DNA from: Alphaproteobacteria bacterium
GTDB lineage: Bacteria; Pseudomonadota; Alphaproteobacteria; Rickettsiales; JABCZZ01
Length of the DNA: 59,430 nt
Assembly: GCA_013286285.1 (NCBI GenBank)
Contig: JABDGA010000004.1
Coordinates: 1-59,430, forward strand
Direction of reading: 5' to 3'
Shown: in pieces, positions 17,497-29,700 of the stretch
Numbering within the stretch: the first letter of the stretch is position 1
Layout of the letters: every line of letters begins with the position of its first letter
The notes under the pieces: model-generated
What the model was told of the DNA's origin: nothing
Seen by the model: only the letters and a program-made list of their open reading frames with translations
Database searches by the model: none
Program-made: the position numbers and the translations under genes

Positions 17497-19605
17497 ATGC
17501 GCACCATCTTACTGGGCACGGCTTTGCCTGTGCTGCTCTCTTCAACTGCTGTTTTTGCCGATGAAGATACCTGCGATTCAAACCCCCATATATCCTGCAT
17601 TGTCATCCATCCTGACAGAAGCCGGGATAGGCTGACGACCGAAACCGGCAGCAGCACTTACACCTTTACTAACCAAGCGTTACAGGATTTGCCTGAAGGC
17701 AATTTCACCCCGGTGAATGAAGCGCTGCTGCGCGCGCCGGGAGTAGCACAGGATTCCTATGGCCAGCTTCACATCCGCGGGGATCATGCCGACCTGCAAT
17801 ACCGTATTAACGGCATCATCCTGCCCGAAAGCATTACCGGATTCGGGCAGACGTTGGATACGCATTTTGCAGACAGGATGGAACTGCTGACCGGCGCATT
17901 GCCAGCACAATATGGCTACCACACGGCAGGCATTATCGACATCACCACCAAGACAGGAAGCCTGGGCAATGGCGGTAACACCAGCCTGATGGGCGGCAGT
18001 AACAACACACTGGAAGGCAACCAGACGCTGTACGGCAGTAGCGGGCAAGCCAACCTGTTCTTTACCGGCACCTATGGTCAGAACGATCGCGGCATAGAAT
18101 CCCCTACCAGCGCAGCCAGTCCCCTGCACGATCATACCGTGCAGGATAAGGAGTTCGGCTATGCTTCCTATGCCTTTAATCCGGATACCACGCTCAGCTT
18201 CATGGCCGGGAATGCCACTAACCGCTTTGAAATTCCCAATAACCCTAACCAGTCGCAGAATTTTGTGCTCAGTGGCGTATCGGTATTTCCTTCTTCGTCA
18301 CTGGATGAGCGCCAGTATGAGCATAATACCTACGGCATCGCGGCATTACAGGGAAATATAAACAATAATACCAGCTACCAACTCGCGGTATTCACGCGCG
18401 ACAGCACGGTATTGTTCAAGCCGGATGTGAGTGGCGATCTGATATTCAACGGCATCGCCTCGCGCGATTACCGCGAAAGCGTCAATAGTGGATTGCAAAA
18501 CGATTTCAGCTGGCATGCCAATCGGGACAATACGGTGCGCTTCGGGTGGACGGCGAGCTATGAACAGGCCACCAGCAACGCCAATTCGCTGGTGTTTCCC
18601 GCCGATGCGAGTGGCACGCAGTTGCCGGGAGCCGGTACGCCGTTTGCTATTGCCGATAATGCATACCAGATTGCCCGGCTGGCAGGGTTTTACCTGCAGG
18701 ATGAATGGAGCCCGCTGGATAAACTCACCCTTAATTACGGCGCGCGTTTGGACTATTATAGCGCCTATGTCAGTGAAACCGCGCTTAGCCCACGTATCGG
18801 CATGATCTACGAACTGACGCCAGAAACCAAGCTGCATGCGGGATATGCGCGTTATTTTACGCCACCGCCGACAGAATTGATTGCGCCGGTGACCATTGCG
18901 CAATTTGCCAATAGCACAGGGCAACTGCCTACCAGCACCTCTTCGCCTGTCGTACCGGAAAAGGATAATTATTTTGATGCAGGCATTACCCAGAAAATCG
19001 CGCCCGGATTGTCATTCGGCATGGATGCCTATTATAAACAGGCGCATGATTTGCTGGATGAAGGCCAGTTCGGCCAGGCGCTTATCTTCGCCCCGTTTAA
19101 CTATGAAAAAGGCTGGGTCAGAGGCATAGAGTTGACCACAGACTATAACCATGGCCCGGTGACTGCCTATGCCAATTTTGCCCTTTCCACGGCGATGGGC
19201 AAGCAGGTGGTATCCGGCCAGTATAATTTTGAGCAGGATGAGCTGGATTATATCCACTCCAACGCCGTGCATCTGGATCATGATCAACTGATTACCGGCT
19301 CAGCAGGCATAGAGTATCTGCTGCGCGGGATAAAATACAGCATGGATATCTTCTATGGCAGCGGCTTGCGCGATGGGTTCGCCAATACGGATCACCTGCC
19401 GTTTTATGCCCAGGTGAATGCAGGCGTCGCGCACCAGTTTGATTTAGGTCCTTCCGGCGGCGTGCTGGATACGAAATTATCCATTATCAACCTATTTGAT
19501 CGCGTCTATGAAATCCGTGACGGTTCCGGCATCGGTGTATTCGCGCCGCAATTCGGTCCACGGCGCGGCATCTATCTGGAAATCGGGAAATCGTTCAGCT
19601 GGTGA
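17497..19605 (+). CDS. TonB-dependent outer-membrane receptor
   Basis: Signal peptide, plug (VNEALLRAPGVAQDSYGQLHIRGDHADLQYRINGI), barrel to C-terminal YLEIGKSFSW. Confidence 0.9.
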   Translation: MRTILLGTALPVLLSSTAVFADEDTCDSNPHISCIVIHPDRSRDRLTTETGSSTYTFTNQALQDLPEGNFTPVNEALLRAPGVAQDSYGQLHIRGDHADLQYRINGIILPESITGFGQTLDTHFADRMELLTGALPAQYGYHTAGIIDITTKTGSLGNGGNTSLMGGSNNTLEGNQTLYGSSGQANLFFTGTYGQNDRGIESPTSAASPLHDHTVQDKEFGYASYAFNPDTTLSFMAGNATNRFEIPNNPNQSQNFVLSGVSVFPSSSLDERQYEHNTYGIAALQGNINNNTSYQLAVFTRDSTVLFKPDVSGDLIFNGIASRDYRESVNSGLQNDFSWHANRDNTVRFGWTASYEQATSNANSLVFPADASGTQLPGAGTPFAIADNAYQIARLAGFYLQDEWSPLDKLTLNYGARLDYYSAYVSETALSPRIGMIYELTPETKLHAGYARYFTPPPTELIAPVTIAQFANSTGQLPTSTSSPVVPEKDNYFDAGITQKIAPGLSFGMDAYYKQAHDLLDEGQFGQALIFAPFNYEKGWVRGIELTTDYNHGPVTAYANFALSTAMGKQVVSGQYNFEQDELDYIHSNAVHLDHDQLITGSAGIEYLLRGIKYSMDIFYGSGLRDGFANTDHLPFYAQVNAGVAHQFDLGPSGGVLDTKLSIINLFDRVYEIRDGSGIGVFAPQFGPRRGIYLEIGKSFSW

Positions 19606-19639
19606 GTATTATACGTAATTGCAAACGTTTGTAGAATTC

Positions 19640-19665
19640 CCCTCTCCCCCTAAAGGGGGCGAGGA
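19640..19665. terminator. Hairpin between convergent genes
   Basis: CCCTCTCCCCCTAAAGGGGGCGAGG then A/T-rich. Confidence 0.5.
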
Positions 19666-19684
19666 AAAATAAAGATGTTTATTT

Positions 19685-20788
19685 TTACGCCATACCATTT
19701 TTACGTTTCTTTATAAGCCACATGGAAATGCCGGTGAACGAAAACAGCAGCGGCATGAATCCCATAGCGAATACGAGCGCCTTCCATAACCAGCCGAATC
19801 CGTGGCCGGAATGCAGCGCATGTTGCCAAGTAATCAATTTTTCGCCTGCAGTGTAGGTAGAAGGATCGCGCACTTCTATGATTTGCTTTGCCCAGGGGTC
19901 AATAAATATGTTGGTGACAGGAGCGCCTTCACGGTCATCCGGGTGCAGCAGGCTAACCCGGTAAGGCTGCTCCGGTTTTGCCGGCAGCGTAACGGAAACC
20001 ATTTTGCTTCCGGCGAGAGTCCGCTGGGCAAGCCTAATCACCTCATCTACCGGCATGGAGACTTGCCCTTCCACCGGTTCGCTCTCTATAGCGGGAGGCG
20101 ATCGGAGATCGCGTACAGAGAAAGCCGCATCCATCGCTTGTGGAAATGCCAGATACACGCCACTGAAGCTGACGGTAATAAATACCGCCAGCCCCCATAT
20201 TCCGGTGACGCCATGCAGGTCACGGTGCAACCTGAAACCGCGTGTTCCCTGTTTAATAGTGAATGCCTGTTTCCAGTTGCCACGCCTCGGCCACCACAGG
20301 ATAAGGCCGCTGATGCCAAAGGCAAGCATGGCAACGCCAAACCATCCGACTATATTGCGTCCGCCGTAATCGCGCAGCATCAGATTGGCATGCAGGTCAT
20401 GTATCTGGTGTATGAATCCGCCGGAGCTATCCTTGGTAATAATAACAAGCGATACCGGATCGACGAGCATCTGTACCCTTGCCCCCTGCCCGCCGGAGGC
20501 AGGTTTTTTGCGGGATGTTTTAGAGAAATATACCGCAGCGGGTTCACCGGTATCGCCCGGATGGAACATGGAAGGCGAGAATCCATCCGGGGCGGCGGCA
20601 CGCGCAGCATCTATAATTTCCCCTGCAGAATGCACGTTACCGACAGCCATCACTGGATGCGGGGTGACGCTGTTTTCCAGTTCATGCTGAAAGACCAGAA
20701 TGCTGCCGGTAATGCCTAACATCACCAGCGGTATGCAGAGCGTAAGGCCGGCCCAAAGATGAATCCGGTGTAATATACGGCGCAACAT
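19685..20788 (-). CDS. PepSY-associated TM protein (iron-uptake linked)
   Basis: [48 protein letters not shown]; alternative start 20854 created by a 66-bp tandem duplication. Confidence 0.88.
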   Translation of the reverse strand: MLRRILHRIHLWAGLTLCIPLVMLGITGSILVFQHELENSVTPHPVMAVGNVHSAGEIIDAARAAAPDGFSPSMFHPGDTGEPAAVYFSKTSRKKPASGGQGARVQMLVDPVSLVIITKDSSGGFIHQIHDLHANLMLRDYGGRNIVGWFGVAMLAFGISGLILWWPRRGNWKQAFTIKQGTRGFRLHRDLHGVTGIWGLAVFITVSFSGVYLAFPQAMDAAFSVRDLRSPPAIESEPVEGQVSMPVDEVIRLAQRTLAGSKMVSVTLPAKPEQPYRVSLLHPDDREGAPVTNIFIDPWAKQIIEVRDPSTYTAGEKLITWQHALHSGHGFGWLWKALVFAMGFMPLLFSFTGISMWLIKKRKNGMA

Positions 20789-20868
20789 CAGGCATCCCCC
20801 CAAGAGCGTAAGGCCGGCCCAAAGATGAATCCGGTGTAATATACGGCGCAACATCAGGCATCCCCCCA
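20737..20868. repeat. Perfect 66-bp tandem duplication (20737-20802 and 20803-20868)
   Basis: AGAGCGTAAGGCCGGCCCAAAGATGAATCCGGTGTAATATACGGCGCAACATCAGGCATCCCCCCA repeated twice. Confidence 0.95.
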
Positions 20869-21534
20869 GCAGCGCAGCAGGTTATGGTAAAGGCCCGTAA
20901 GCTGCACGCCGGCTGCATGCTGCGGCAACTCGCGGGCAATAGACTGTATTGCCGTATCCAGATTGAACAGCAAGGAACGTTCCTCATCGCTCTTCACCAT
21001 ACTTTGCACCCAGAAAAATGCGGCCAGCCGCTCCCCGCGCGTAATAGCAGTCACATGATGAACGCTGCCTGCGGGATACAGGATCATGCTGCCTGCCGGA
21101 AGCTTTATGCCGTGACTGCCATAGGTATCTTCCACCACCAGTTCGCCGCCGTCATATTCATCCGGATTGCTTAAGAAAAGCGTTGCCGATACATCCGTAC
21201 GCACACGATGCGGCGTACCTTTCACCTGACGGATGGCATTGTCAATATGCGCCCCGAAGCCTTGTCCCTCACGGTAGCAATTAAATAGCGGCGGGAACAC
21301 CTTGAGCGGCAGGGCTGCCGACATGAAGAGCGGATTTTTCTCCAGCGCCGCCAGAATGATATCGCCTAGCCTCCGCGCCGCCGGGTGATCTTCGGGCAGT
21401 TGCAGGTTATGCTTCACCTGTGCTGACTGATAGCCCGCGGTAATGCGGCCATCCGCCCATTCCACCTGCCCCAGCACCTTTCTGCATTCGGCAATCTGCG
21501 CTGTGTTCAGCACTTCCGGAATCTGTAACAGCAT
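20854..21534 (-). CDS. Fe2+/2-oxoglutarate-dependent dioxygenase, PiuC/YbiX-type PKHD hydroxylase
   Basis: [49 protein letters not shown]...H motif and [10 protein letters not shown]. Confidence 0.92.
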   Translation of the reverse strand: MLLQIPEVLNTAQIAECRKVLGQVEWADGRITAGYQSAQVKHNLQLPEDHPAARRLGDIILAALEKNPLFMSAALPLKVFPPLFNCYREGQGFGAHIDNAIRQVKGTPHRVRTDVSATLFLSNPDEYDGGELVVEDTYGSHGIKLPAGSMILYPAGSVHHVTAITRGERLAAFFWVQSMVKSDEERSLLFNLDTAIQSIARELPQHAAGVQLTGLYHNLLRCWGDA

Positions 21535-21544
21535 CAGCGCTCCC

Positions 21545-23290
21545 CTAGAAATTAAAACTGGTGGTCAGCAAAGCAGTACGTCCTGCGCCCGGAATCACAT
21601 GCGCCGGATGAATCTGATCGTAATAGGCCGTATCCAGCAGGTTGGTGACATTGAGCTGCAGGTTGATTTTCTCGGTAAGCGGGTACTTGGCCATGACGTC
21701 AAACGTCACATAACCGGGCGCCACTTCCATTACGCCGCTGGTGGCGTTGGGAGTGGTGCTGGCATTGCGGCTGGATATGGCGTTCGCGCCGCCGCCGATC
21801 TCAAGCTTATTGGGGAACTCATAGCTATTCCAAAAACTGAATGTATGTTTCGGCGCATTGGCGACAGGATTACCCTGTTCCAGAGGGTTGGTGGATTTGA
21901 CAACCTCGCTGTCCATATAGGCATAGCCGGTGAATACCTGCCACCTGTCCGTTACATGGCCGGTAATGCCTGCCTCAAATCCCTGTACACGCTGATCGCC
22001 TCCCAGAATATTCAGCAATGCATTGTTGGGATCGGGAGTGCGCGCGTTGGTTTTCTCGTCACGGAATATAGCAAAACTGGTCGCCAGTTTTTTATTCAGC
22101 AATTCCCATTTCGTGCCGGCTTCATAGGAAATACTTTTTTCCGGCGGCAGGTTGGCCGTATTGGCGGCAAGCGCAAGCTGCTCGATGGAAGGGTTGAAAG
22201 AGGTGCCGCTGGCGATATAAAAACTGCCGATAGGCACGGGTTTATAGACTATGCCTCCACGCCAGCTCAGCATCTCGTCAGTGCGGGTGAAGTGTGTCGC
22301 GGGAGTGACAGTCTGACTATAGCTTGAGTCCACATGATCATAGCGTACTCCTCCAATCAGGTCCCACTGCGGGTTTATGGCCATCGTATCGAGCGTATAT
22401 CCCGCGATGGTATTGGCGCTGGCCGTCACCCGCGAGGTGATGGTTGGCGTGCCGCTGAACCACTGATCCTCGTTGGGATTGACAAGATTGGTGGTGGGCA
22501 CTCCGGCCCAGGTCGAACGCGTCGGATCGGATGTCTCGTGCGAAAGCTCGACGCCGCTTACCAACGTATGCTTGAACTGCCCGGTAGTAAACTTGCTGGT
22601 CAGATCCGTCTGGTTGTCGAAGAATTGCTCTGTGCTGGCTGCCGTAAGCTCATTGCGGGTGACGGTAAGGGCGGAAAGCGGCGTATTCACAGGCGGCAAT
22701 GTGCTAATCTTGGGTTCGGTGATACGGACATTGCGATCGTAATTGGCAATGCGGAGCTGGTCGCGCAACATAAAATTATCATTAAAATCATGCTCGATTT
22801 TCGCCGTTCCGATATCCACGGTGGTTTTCAGGTAATCGGTGTTACCATCCTTGAAGCCATAGAAATTCTTCGTATTGACTGCCGTCGGGCTGCCGTAAAA
22901 CCAGGGCACGCCGTAATCGGGAATATCATTTTCGGCCTGATGAAAATAACTGAAGGTATAGCGTGTCGGGCTGCCAACACCGATTTCTAGCGAAGGTGCA
23001 AAGCCGTAGCGGCTGTTATACGCGCCGTCGCGTCCGGCAACGTTGCCGTCATCCCCTATCGCGTTCAGGCGCAATATGATTCCGTCGCCTACTTTCTGAT
23101 TGGTATCGACCGTTACACGCTTGGTATTGTCCGTGCCAAACGCCAGCGTGCCGCGGTTAAAGTAATAGGTTTCCGGGTCGTTGCTGACCTGATTGACTAC
23201 GCCGCCGGTAGAGCCACGCCCAAAGAGCAGCGAGTCCGGCCCCTTTAACACTTCGACGCTTTCCAGATTGAAAGGATCGCGGTAAGCCAT
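21545..23290 (-). pseudogene. TonB-dependent siderophore receptor lacking its N-terminus (signal peptide, TonB box, start of plug)
   Basis: Homology-like sequence begins at YRDPFNLESVEVLKGPDSLLFGRGSTGGVVNQVS; C-terminus intact ([14 protein letters not shown]); residues upstream in the 639-aa ORF are off-frame reading of an ABC transporter. Confidence 0.8.
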
Positions 23291-23574
23291 GCCCGTGCGC
23301 TGCGCAATAGCGCTTCCAGCACTAATGCCGTGCCGACGCCGATGATAAGCATCGTGAGCGTGCCCAAAGACTGGTGCGGGATAATGCGATCGTAAATCTG
23401 CAGCATCATAACCGGCAGGGCCAGAGAGAGGATATTCATCATCAGCGCTATGCCAAGCTGCCATTTGGGCTGCAGCCGGAAGGCCTTTTTTTGCCAGTGC
23501 GCAGGCAGGCGCAGGCTGGGAGTGAGCCAGTCAAAGGAAAGGCGTGGGAATAATAATTCAGTCTGCATAACCAC
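23290..23574 (-). pseudogene. N-terminal fragment of a type I secretion ABC transporter (permease/ATPase)
   Basis: QPKWQLGIALMMNILSLALPVMMLQIYDRIIPHQSLGTLTMLIIGVGTALVLEALLRSARAWLT, then abrupt loss of family-like sequence. Confidence 0.75.
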
Positions 23575-23679
23575 TTACACAAATCATACTACCTAGGAGT
23601 GTAGACAAAAAACCTTAAAACTTGGTAAACACCACACATTATATGTATAAGAACTGTTGCATATTTGTTACCCCATGCA

Positions 23680-23743
23680 CTTGCTGCGAAAGCGCAGAAA
23701 ACGTGGTGTGCAGCAAGCAGGAGTAGAAAGCGTGAACAGGTTC
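23680..23743. repeat. Second copy of AACCTGTTC...-type repeat abutting a stop codon
   Basis: cttgctgcgaaagcgcagaaaacgtggtgtgcagcaagcaggagtagaaagcgtgaacaggtt; cf. 1200-1264. Confidence 0.5.
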
Positions 23744-26700
23744 TAACTCGGGAATGCGTGCTGGTAGTCTACATGCACTGTAAAATCCTGGTGCGCGCTG
23801 GCGGAGGTTCCGTTGGATGATTCAAAACTATAGGCGGTAGCCGTCAAATGCATATCGCCGGTGAAACTGGTAGGAGGAGTAATAGAAAGCGCAGAAAGCT
23901 GGGCGGGCGTCAGCGTCCAGGTGTTATCGGCGTTGTGCACGCCGGCGGAGAGTATCGCCCCTGTCGGCATGCCGCTTACGACAACGCTTAATTGCTCGGT
24001 GCTATCAGTGAGTCCCGCAGATATGTTAAGCGTAATAGGCGCATTTTGTTGATCGCTTATATTGGCAGCGTTGATTGTCGGAGTAGCCGCCACCGCAGCC
24101 ATATGTATCGCCAGTGTCCCGTTCGTGCTGGCGGTAACCCCGTTCGCGCTCTCCTTCGAGGCAGCGGTAAGGCTGAGCGTCACGTCACCATGCCAGTTGG
24201 TGGCAGGCACGAATTTTACGTTATTAATCTGCGCGACATTCACGCTCCATGTGCCGTCGCCGTTATTGGTGGCATTGGTAAGGCTGGCTCCTGCCGGCAG
24301 GCCGGAAACGGTCACGGCGCTGATGCTTTCCGAACCATCCGTATCGGTAAGCGCCACACCGAAATTAAGCGCCAGCGGCGTATTCTCGGTGCCGCTCTGC
24401 GGCTGGTTGCTGATGAGGGGAGCATCCGCCACTGGCGTAACGCTGAAACTGGCCGTAGTTTGCTTGACGGCCTGATCGCCTTCGCGCTCCGTGGAGATGG
24501 CAGATATGGTCAAGCTGCCGGAACCGCTCCAGTTGGAGGCAGGCGTCATCGTAAGGCCGGTCAGGTCGGAACTGGTCAGGCTCCAGGTGCCATCGCCGTT
24601 ATTGATGCCGTGGTTAAGTGAGAAACCAGCCGGCATGCCGCTGATTTGGAAAGATAAGGTTTCCGAGCCATCCGTATCCGTCAATGCACTGGTAATGGTA
24701 ATGGGGATGCTGCCGCTGTCTTCATTAATGGGGCCGCCAGCACTTGCGGTAAGTGTAGGCATGTCGGCCACGCCCATCACATGCACCGCGGCGCTCGCCA
24801 AACTGATCGTAGCCAACGAAAGCAGTTTAGCTTGTGCGGTGATTGTGTAATCCACATCACTATTCGCCGGAGGAGTCATGTACAGGTTAGTGAGCTGCGC
24901 CTGGGTAAACTGCCATACACCGCCGCCGAGATTGGTGCCCTGGGAGAAAGTGGCGCCAGCAGGTACACCGGTAAACTGCACACTGGCAACTAATCCCAGA
25001 ATGCCGCTGATGGCAGGCAGGCCCAGAAGGCTAGGTGCATCGGAGATAAGGAAAGGAGTATCTTCCTTGACGAACATATTGGTGCCGAGAATGCCGCCGG
25101 AGGTAGGCAAAAGATCGATGTTTGTTCCTGCAACGACCTGCACGCCGACACCGATGCCGCCGATATGGGCATTGACGCCGATATCCACAAGATAGCCTGT
25201 TGACCAAGCACCTATGCGCGCGTTGAACGGCGTCGCAGCGCTCATGACCACATTGCCGTTGCTTTCATGCGCTACCGCATTGACGTAGAGATTGACCTGG
25301 CCGTTGAACTGAAGAGGGGATATGAGCGTAAGGCCGGAAAGCTGCGCCGGGGTCAACGTCCAGGTATTGTCACCGTTATTGATGCCTTGATTGAGCGCAA
25401 ACCCAGCAGGCACGCCCTGCACGAGGTAGGTCAGGGTTTGCGAACCGTCCGAATTGATCAGCGAGCCACCGAGCGTCAACGCTATGGGTGTTCCCCCCGT
25501 TCCAGTGACACTGCTGGCAGTGGCAGTCGGCGTGTTGGGCATGCCTATAACGGTTACGGGAATAGACGCAACGCTTGAAGCGCTGCCGCCTGCGGATTCC
25601 GTGCTGGTGCTCGTAACGGTCAGGGTAAAATTCGCATTGCTGTTAGCAGGCGGCGTGATGGTCAGACCGGAAAGCTGCGCCGGGGTAAGCGTCCAATTCC
25701 CTCCTCCATTATTGGTGCCGTGATTGAGTACGGCTCCGCTGGGAACGCCGCTAATCTTAATCGAAAGGGTTTCCGAACCATCCGTATCGGTAAGCGCAGA
25801 GGTAATGGAAAGCGGGATGGTCGTATTTTCATTGCCGCTGGCCGTCGATACGTACAAGGTCGGCTGATCCGCCACCGGTGCGACCACGACATTGAGCGCA
25901 ACGCCAGTCGAAGTAGAATTACCATCTCCTTCCTCCGTGGATATTGCCTTGACTGTCAGCGCCATCGTACCGCTGTAATTGGCAGGCGGCGTGATGGTCA
26001 AGCCGGAAAGCTGTGCCGGAGTGAGTGACCAGGTGCCATTCCCGGCATAGGTTCCTGCGGAGAGAGTAGCGCCGGTGGGCACTCCCGTGATATTAATGGA
26101 AAGGACTTCCGAACCATCCGTATCCGTCAATGCGGAAGTGAGGGATAGCGGAATGGCGGTATCCTCATTGCCGCTGGCATTCTGCACGGACAGTGTCGGC
26201 GTATCGGCTACTCCTATCACCGTTACCCCTAGCGTTGCGTTGGCGCTGGCGGTAGTCCCATTCTCTGAAGCAGTGGAGGTGACAGATAGATTAAAGCTGC
26301 CATTATAGTTAGCAGGCGGAGTGATAGTAAGTCCACTCAGTTGCGCTGGAGTAAGTGTCCAAGAGCCATTGCCGTTGTTGGTGCCATGGTTCAGTATAGA
26401 TCCGGTAGGGATACCAGTAATAGTAATACTTAGTGTCTCGCCAGGATCATTATCACTCAGCGCAGAGGTAATGGAAAGCGCTATGGGCGTATCTTCATTA
26501 CCACTGGCGGCCTGCACGGAAAGTGTCGGTGTATCCGCTACCCCAACAACGGTTACACCAAGCGTTGTGCTGGCGCTGGCCGTCGTGCCGTTCTCACTGG
26601 CGGTAGAGGTCACAGATAAGTTGAAACTGCCATTATAATTAGAAGCCGGAGTGATGGTAAGCCCACTCAATTGCGCCGGGGTCAACGTCCACGAACCGTT

Positions 26701-29700
26701 ACCGTTATTGATGCCGTGATTCAATACGGCCCCCGTAGGGACACCGGTGATGGTGAGGCTTAACGTTTCGCCCGGATCGTTATCGGAGAGCGCCGAAGTA
26801 ATGGAAAGCGTAATGGCGGTATCCTCATTACCGCTTGCAGCTTGCACGGAAAGCGTTGGTGTATCCGCGACTCCTGCAACCGCTACCCCAAGCGTAGCAT
26901 TCGTGTTCGCTGTGGTGCCGTTCTCACTGGTAGTGGCGGTTACCGATAAGTTGAAACTGCCGTTGTAGTTAGAAGGCGGAGTGATGGTTAACCCCGTCAG
27001 TTGCGCTGGGGTCAACGTCCAGCTGCCACCGCCATTATTCGTGCCGTGATTGAGGGTTGCGCCGGTGGGCACCCCAGTGATGGTAATGCTCAGGGATTCA
27101 CCACTGTCGTTATCAGAGAGGGAGGAGGTGATAGAAAGCGGGATGGCCGTATCCTCATTGCCGTTGGCAGCTTGAACGGAGAGTATAGGCGGATCCGCGA
27201 TTCCCGTTACGGTAAGCGCCAGGGTAGCATTGGCGCTGGCTGTCGTGCCATTCTCACTTGCCGTGGCGGTCACCGCCAGGCTTAGTGCACCGTTATAGTT
27301 GGCAGGCGGGGTAATGGTCAGGCCTGTAAGATCGGCAGGTGTAAAGGTCCAGGTTCCATTACCGTTGTTGGTGCCGTGGTTAAATATTGTTCCCGAAGGC
27401 ACATTGGCGATGGTGATGCTTAACGTTTCACCAGGATCATTATCACTCAGCGAGGAACTGATAGTGAGTGGGATCGCAGTATCCTCGTTGCCACTGGCAG
27501 CCTGCACCGAAAGTATCGGCGTGTCTGCGACTCCGGCAACGCTGACGCCTATGGTAGCATTGGCGCTGGCCGTCGTACCGTTCTCGCTGGCGGTAGAGGT
27601 CACGGATAAGTTAAAACTGCCGTTATAATTAGAAGCCGGTGTAATAGTAAGTCCACTCAATTGCGCCGGGGTAAGCGTCCAACTGCCGCCACCATTATTC
27701 GTACCGTGATTGAGCGTTGCGCCTGTAGGGACACCGGTAATCGTGATGCTTAAGGTCTCACCGGAGTCATTATCGGTAAGTGCAGAGCTGATGGATAACG
27801 CTATGGCCGTATCTTCATTGCCGCTGGCATTTTGTACCGAAAGTGAAGGCGTATCCGCCACTCCCACCACGGTTACCCCCAGTGTTGCATTGGCACTGGC
27901 GGTAGTATTGTTTTCACTGGAAGTGGCGGTAACAGACAGATTGAAGCTACCATTATAGTTGGCTGCCGGGGTGATGGTCAGGCCGGAAAGCTGCGCCGGA
28001 GCCAGCGTCCAGCTCCCTCCTCCGTTATTGGTGCCGTGATTGAGTACAGCTCCGCTGGGAACGCCGGTGATGGTAAGAGATAAGGTTTCCGAGCCATCGG
28101 TATCCGTCAATGCGGAAGTAATATTGAGTGAAATGGCCGTATCCTCATTGCCACTGGCAGACTGCACCGAAAGCGTCGGTGTATCGGCGACTCCGGCAAC
28201 CGCGACATTTAATGTAGCATTAGCGCTTGCGGTAGTGCTATTCTCACTGGAAGTAGCGGTGACGGAAAGAGTGAAGCTGCCGCTGTAATTCGCAGGCGGA
28301 GTAAGGGTCAGGCCGCTCAGTTGCGCCGGGGTAAGTGTCCAACTGCCGCCGCCATTGTTGGTGCCGTGGTTCAGGGTTGCTCCTGCCGGCACTCCGGTAA
28401 TGGTAATGCCAAGGGTTTCCGAGCCATCCGTATCCGTCAATGCGGAAGTGATGGCAAGTGGAATCGCCGTGTCTTCATTCCCGCTGGCGTTCTGTACCGA
28501 AAGCGTAGGGGTATCCGCTACTCCCGCAACCGTAACGCCTAAGGTGGCATTCGCACTGGCCGTCGTGCCGTTCTCCGAGGATGTCGCCGTGACGGATAGG
28601 TTGAAATTACCACTGTAATTGGACGGCGGTGTGATCGTGAGATTCGTAAGATTGGAAGGCGTAAAAGTCCATGAACCATTACCGTTGTTGGTGCCTGCTG
28701 AAAATGTGGCTCCTGCGGGGACACCGGTAATGGTAACGCTGAGCGTTTCGGATCCGTCTGTATCGGTCAGGGCGGCGTTAATGGTAACCGGAATGGCGGT
28801 GTCTTCATTCCCACTGGCCGCCTGCACCGAAAGCGTAGGGGGATCCGCCACGCCCGCCACTGCCAAAGAAAGTCCTGTATTGGTACTGGCCGTATGCCCG
28901 CCGTCAGTGGCAATGGCAGCTACGTCGATCGTCACATTGCCACTCCAGTTGGCAGGCGGCGTCAGCGTAAGATTGGTAAGCTGTGCCGGTGTCAGCGTCC
29001 ACGAGCCGTCACCATTATTGGTTCCTGCCGAGAGCGTGGCTCCGGATGGCATATTGGAAATGACGATACTCAGGCTTTCGCTGGCATCCGCGTTCACCAT
29101 AGCCGCGCTGACGGACAACGGTATGGTAGTATCTTCGTTGCCGCTTGCCGCCTGTACGGTCAGGGAGGGCGGCGAAACGACGCCATTGACCGCAATATCC
29201 AGGTTAGCCGATGTGCTGGCGGTGGTGCCGTTTTCACTCGCGGTAGCGGTAACCGCTAAGCTGAGGTTGCCACTGCCATGCAAGGGGGGAGTAAAGACAA
29301 GCCCGGTGAGATCGGATGGCGCAAGCGTCCACGAGCCATTCCCGTTATCGGTGCCATGATTAAACGAAGCACCCGCCGGAACATTGGCGATGGTGATACT
29401 GAGTGTTTCGCCGGGATCGTTATCCGTAAGCGCAGAGGTAATACTGAGGGCTATAGGGGTATCTTCGTTGCCACTGGCAGGCTGTACCGATAAAGAGGGA
29501 GCATCCGCAGCGGCGATAACAGTTACTCCGAGTGTGGTATTAGTGCTGGCCTGAGTGCCATTTTCGCTCGAAGTGGCGGTAACGGATATATTAAAGCTAC
29601 CGCTGTAATTCGCAGGCGGAGTAAGGGTCAGGCCGCTCAGTTGCGCCAGTGTCAGTGTCCAGTTGCCATTGCCGTTATCCGTACCCTGGTTAAGTGTCGC

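Noticed and set aside
21545-23464. Taking the full 639-aa ORF as an intact TonB receptor
   Set aside because: First ~58 residues are an off-frame reading of the ABC transporter fragment; no signal peptide or TonB box.
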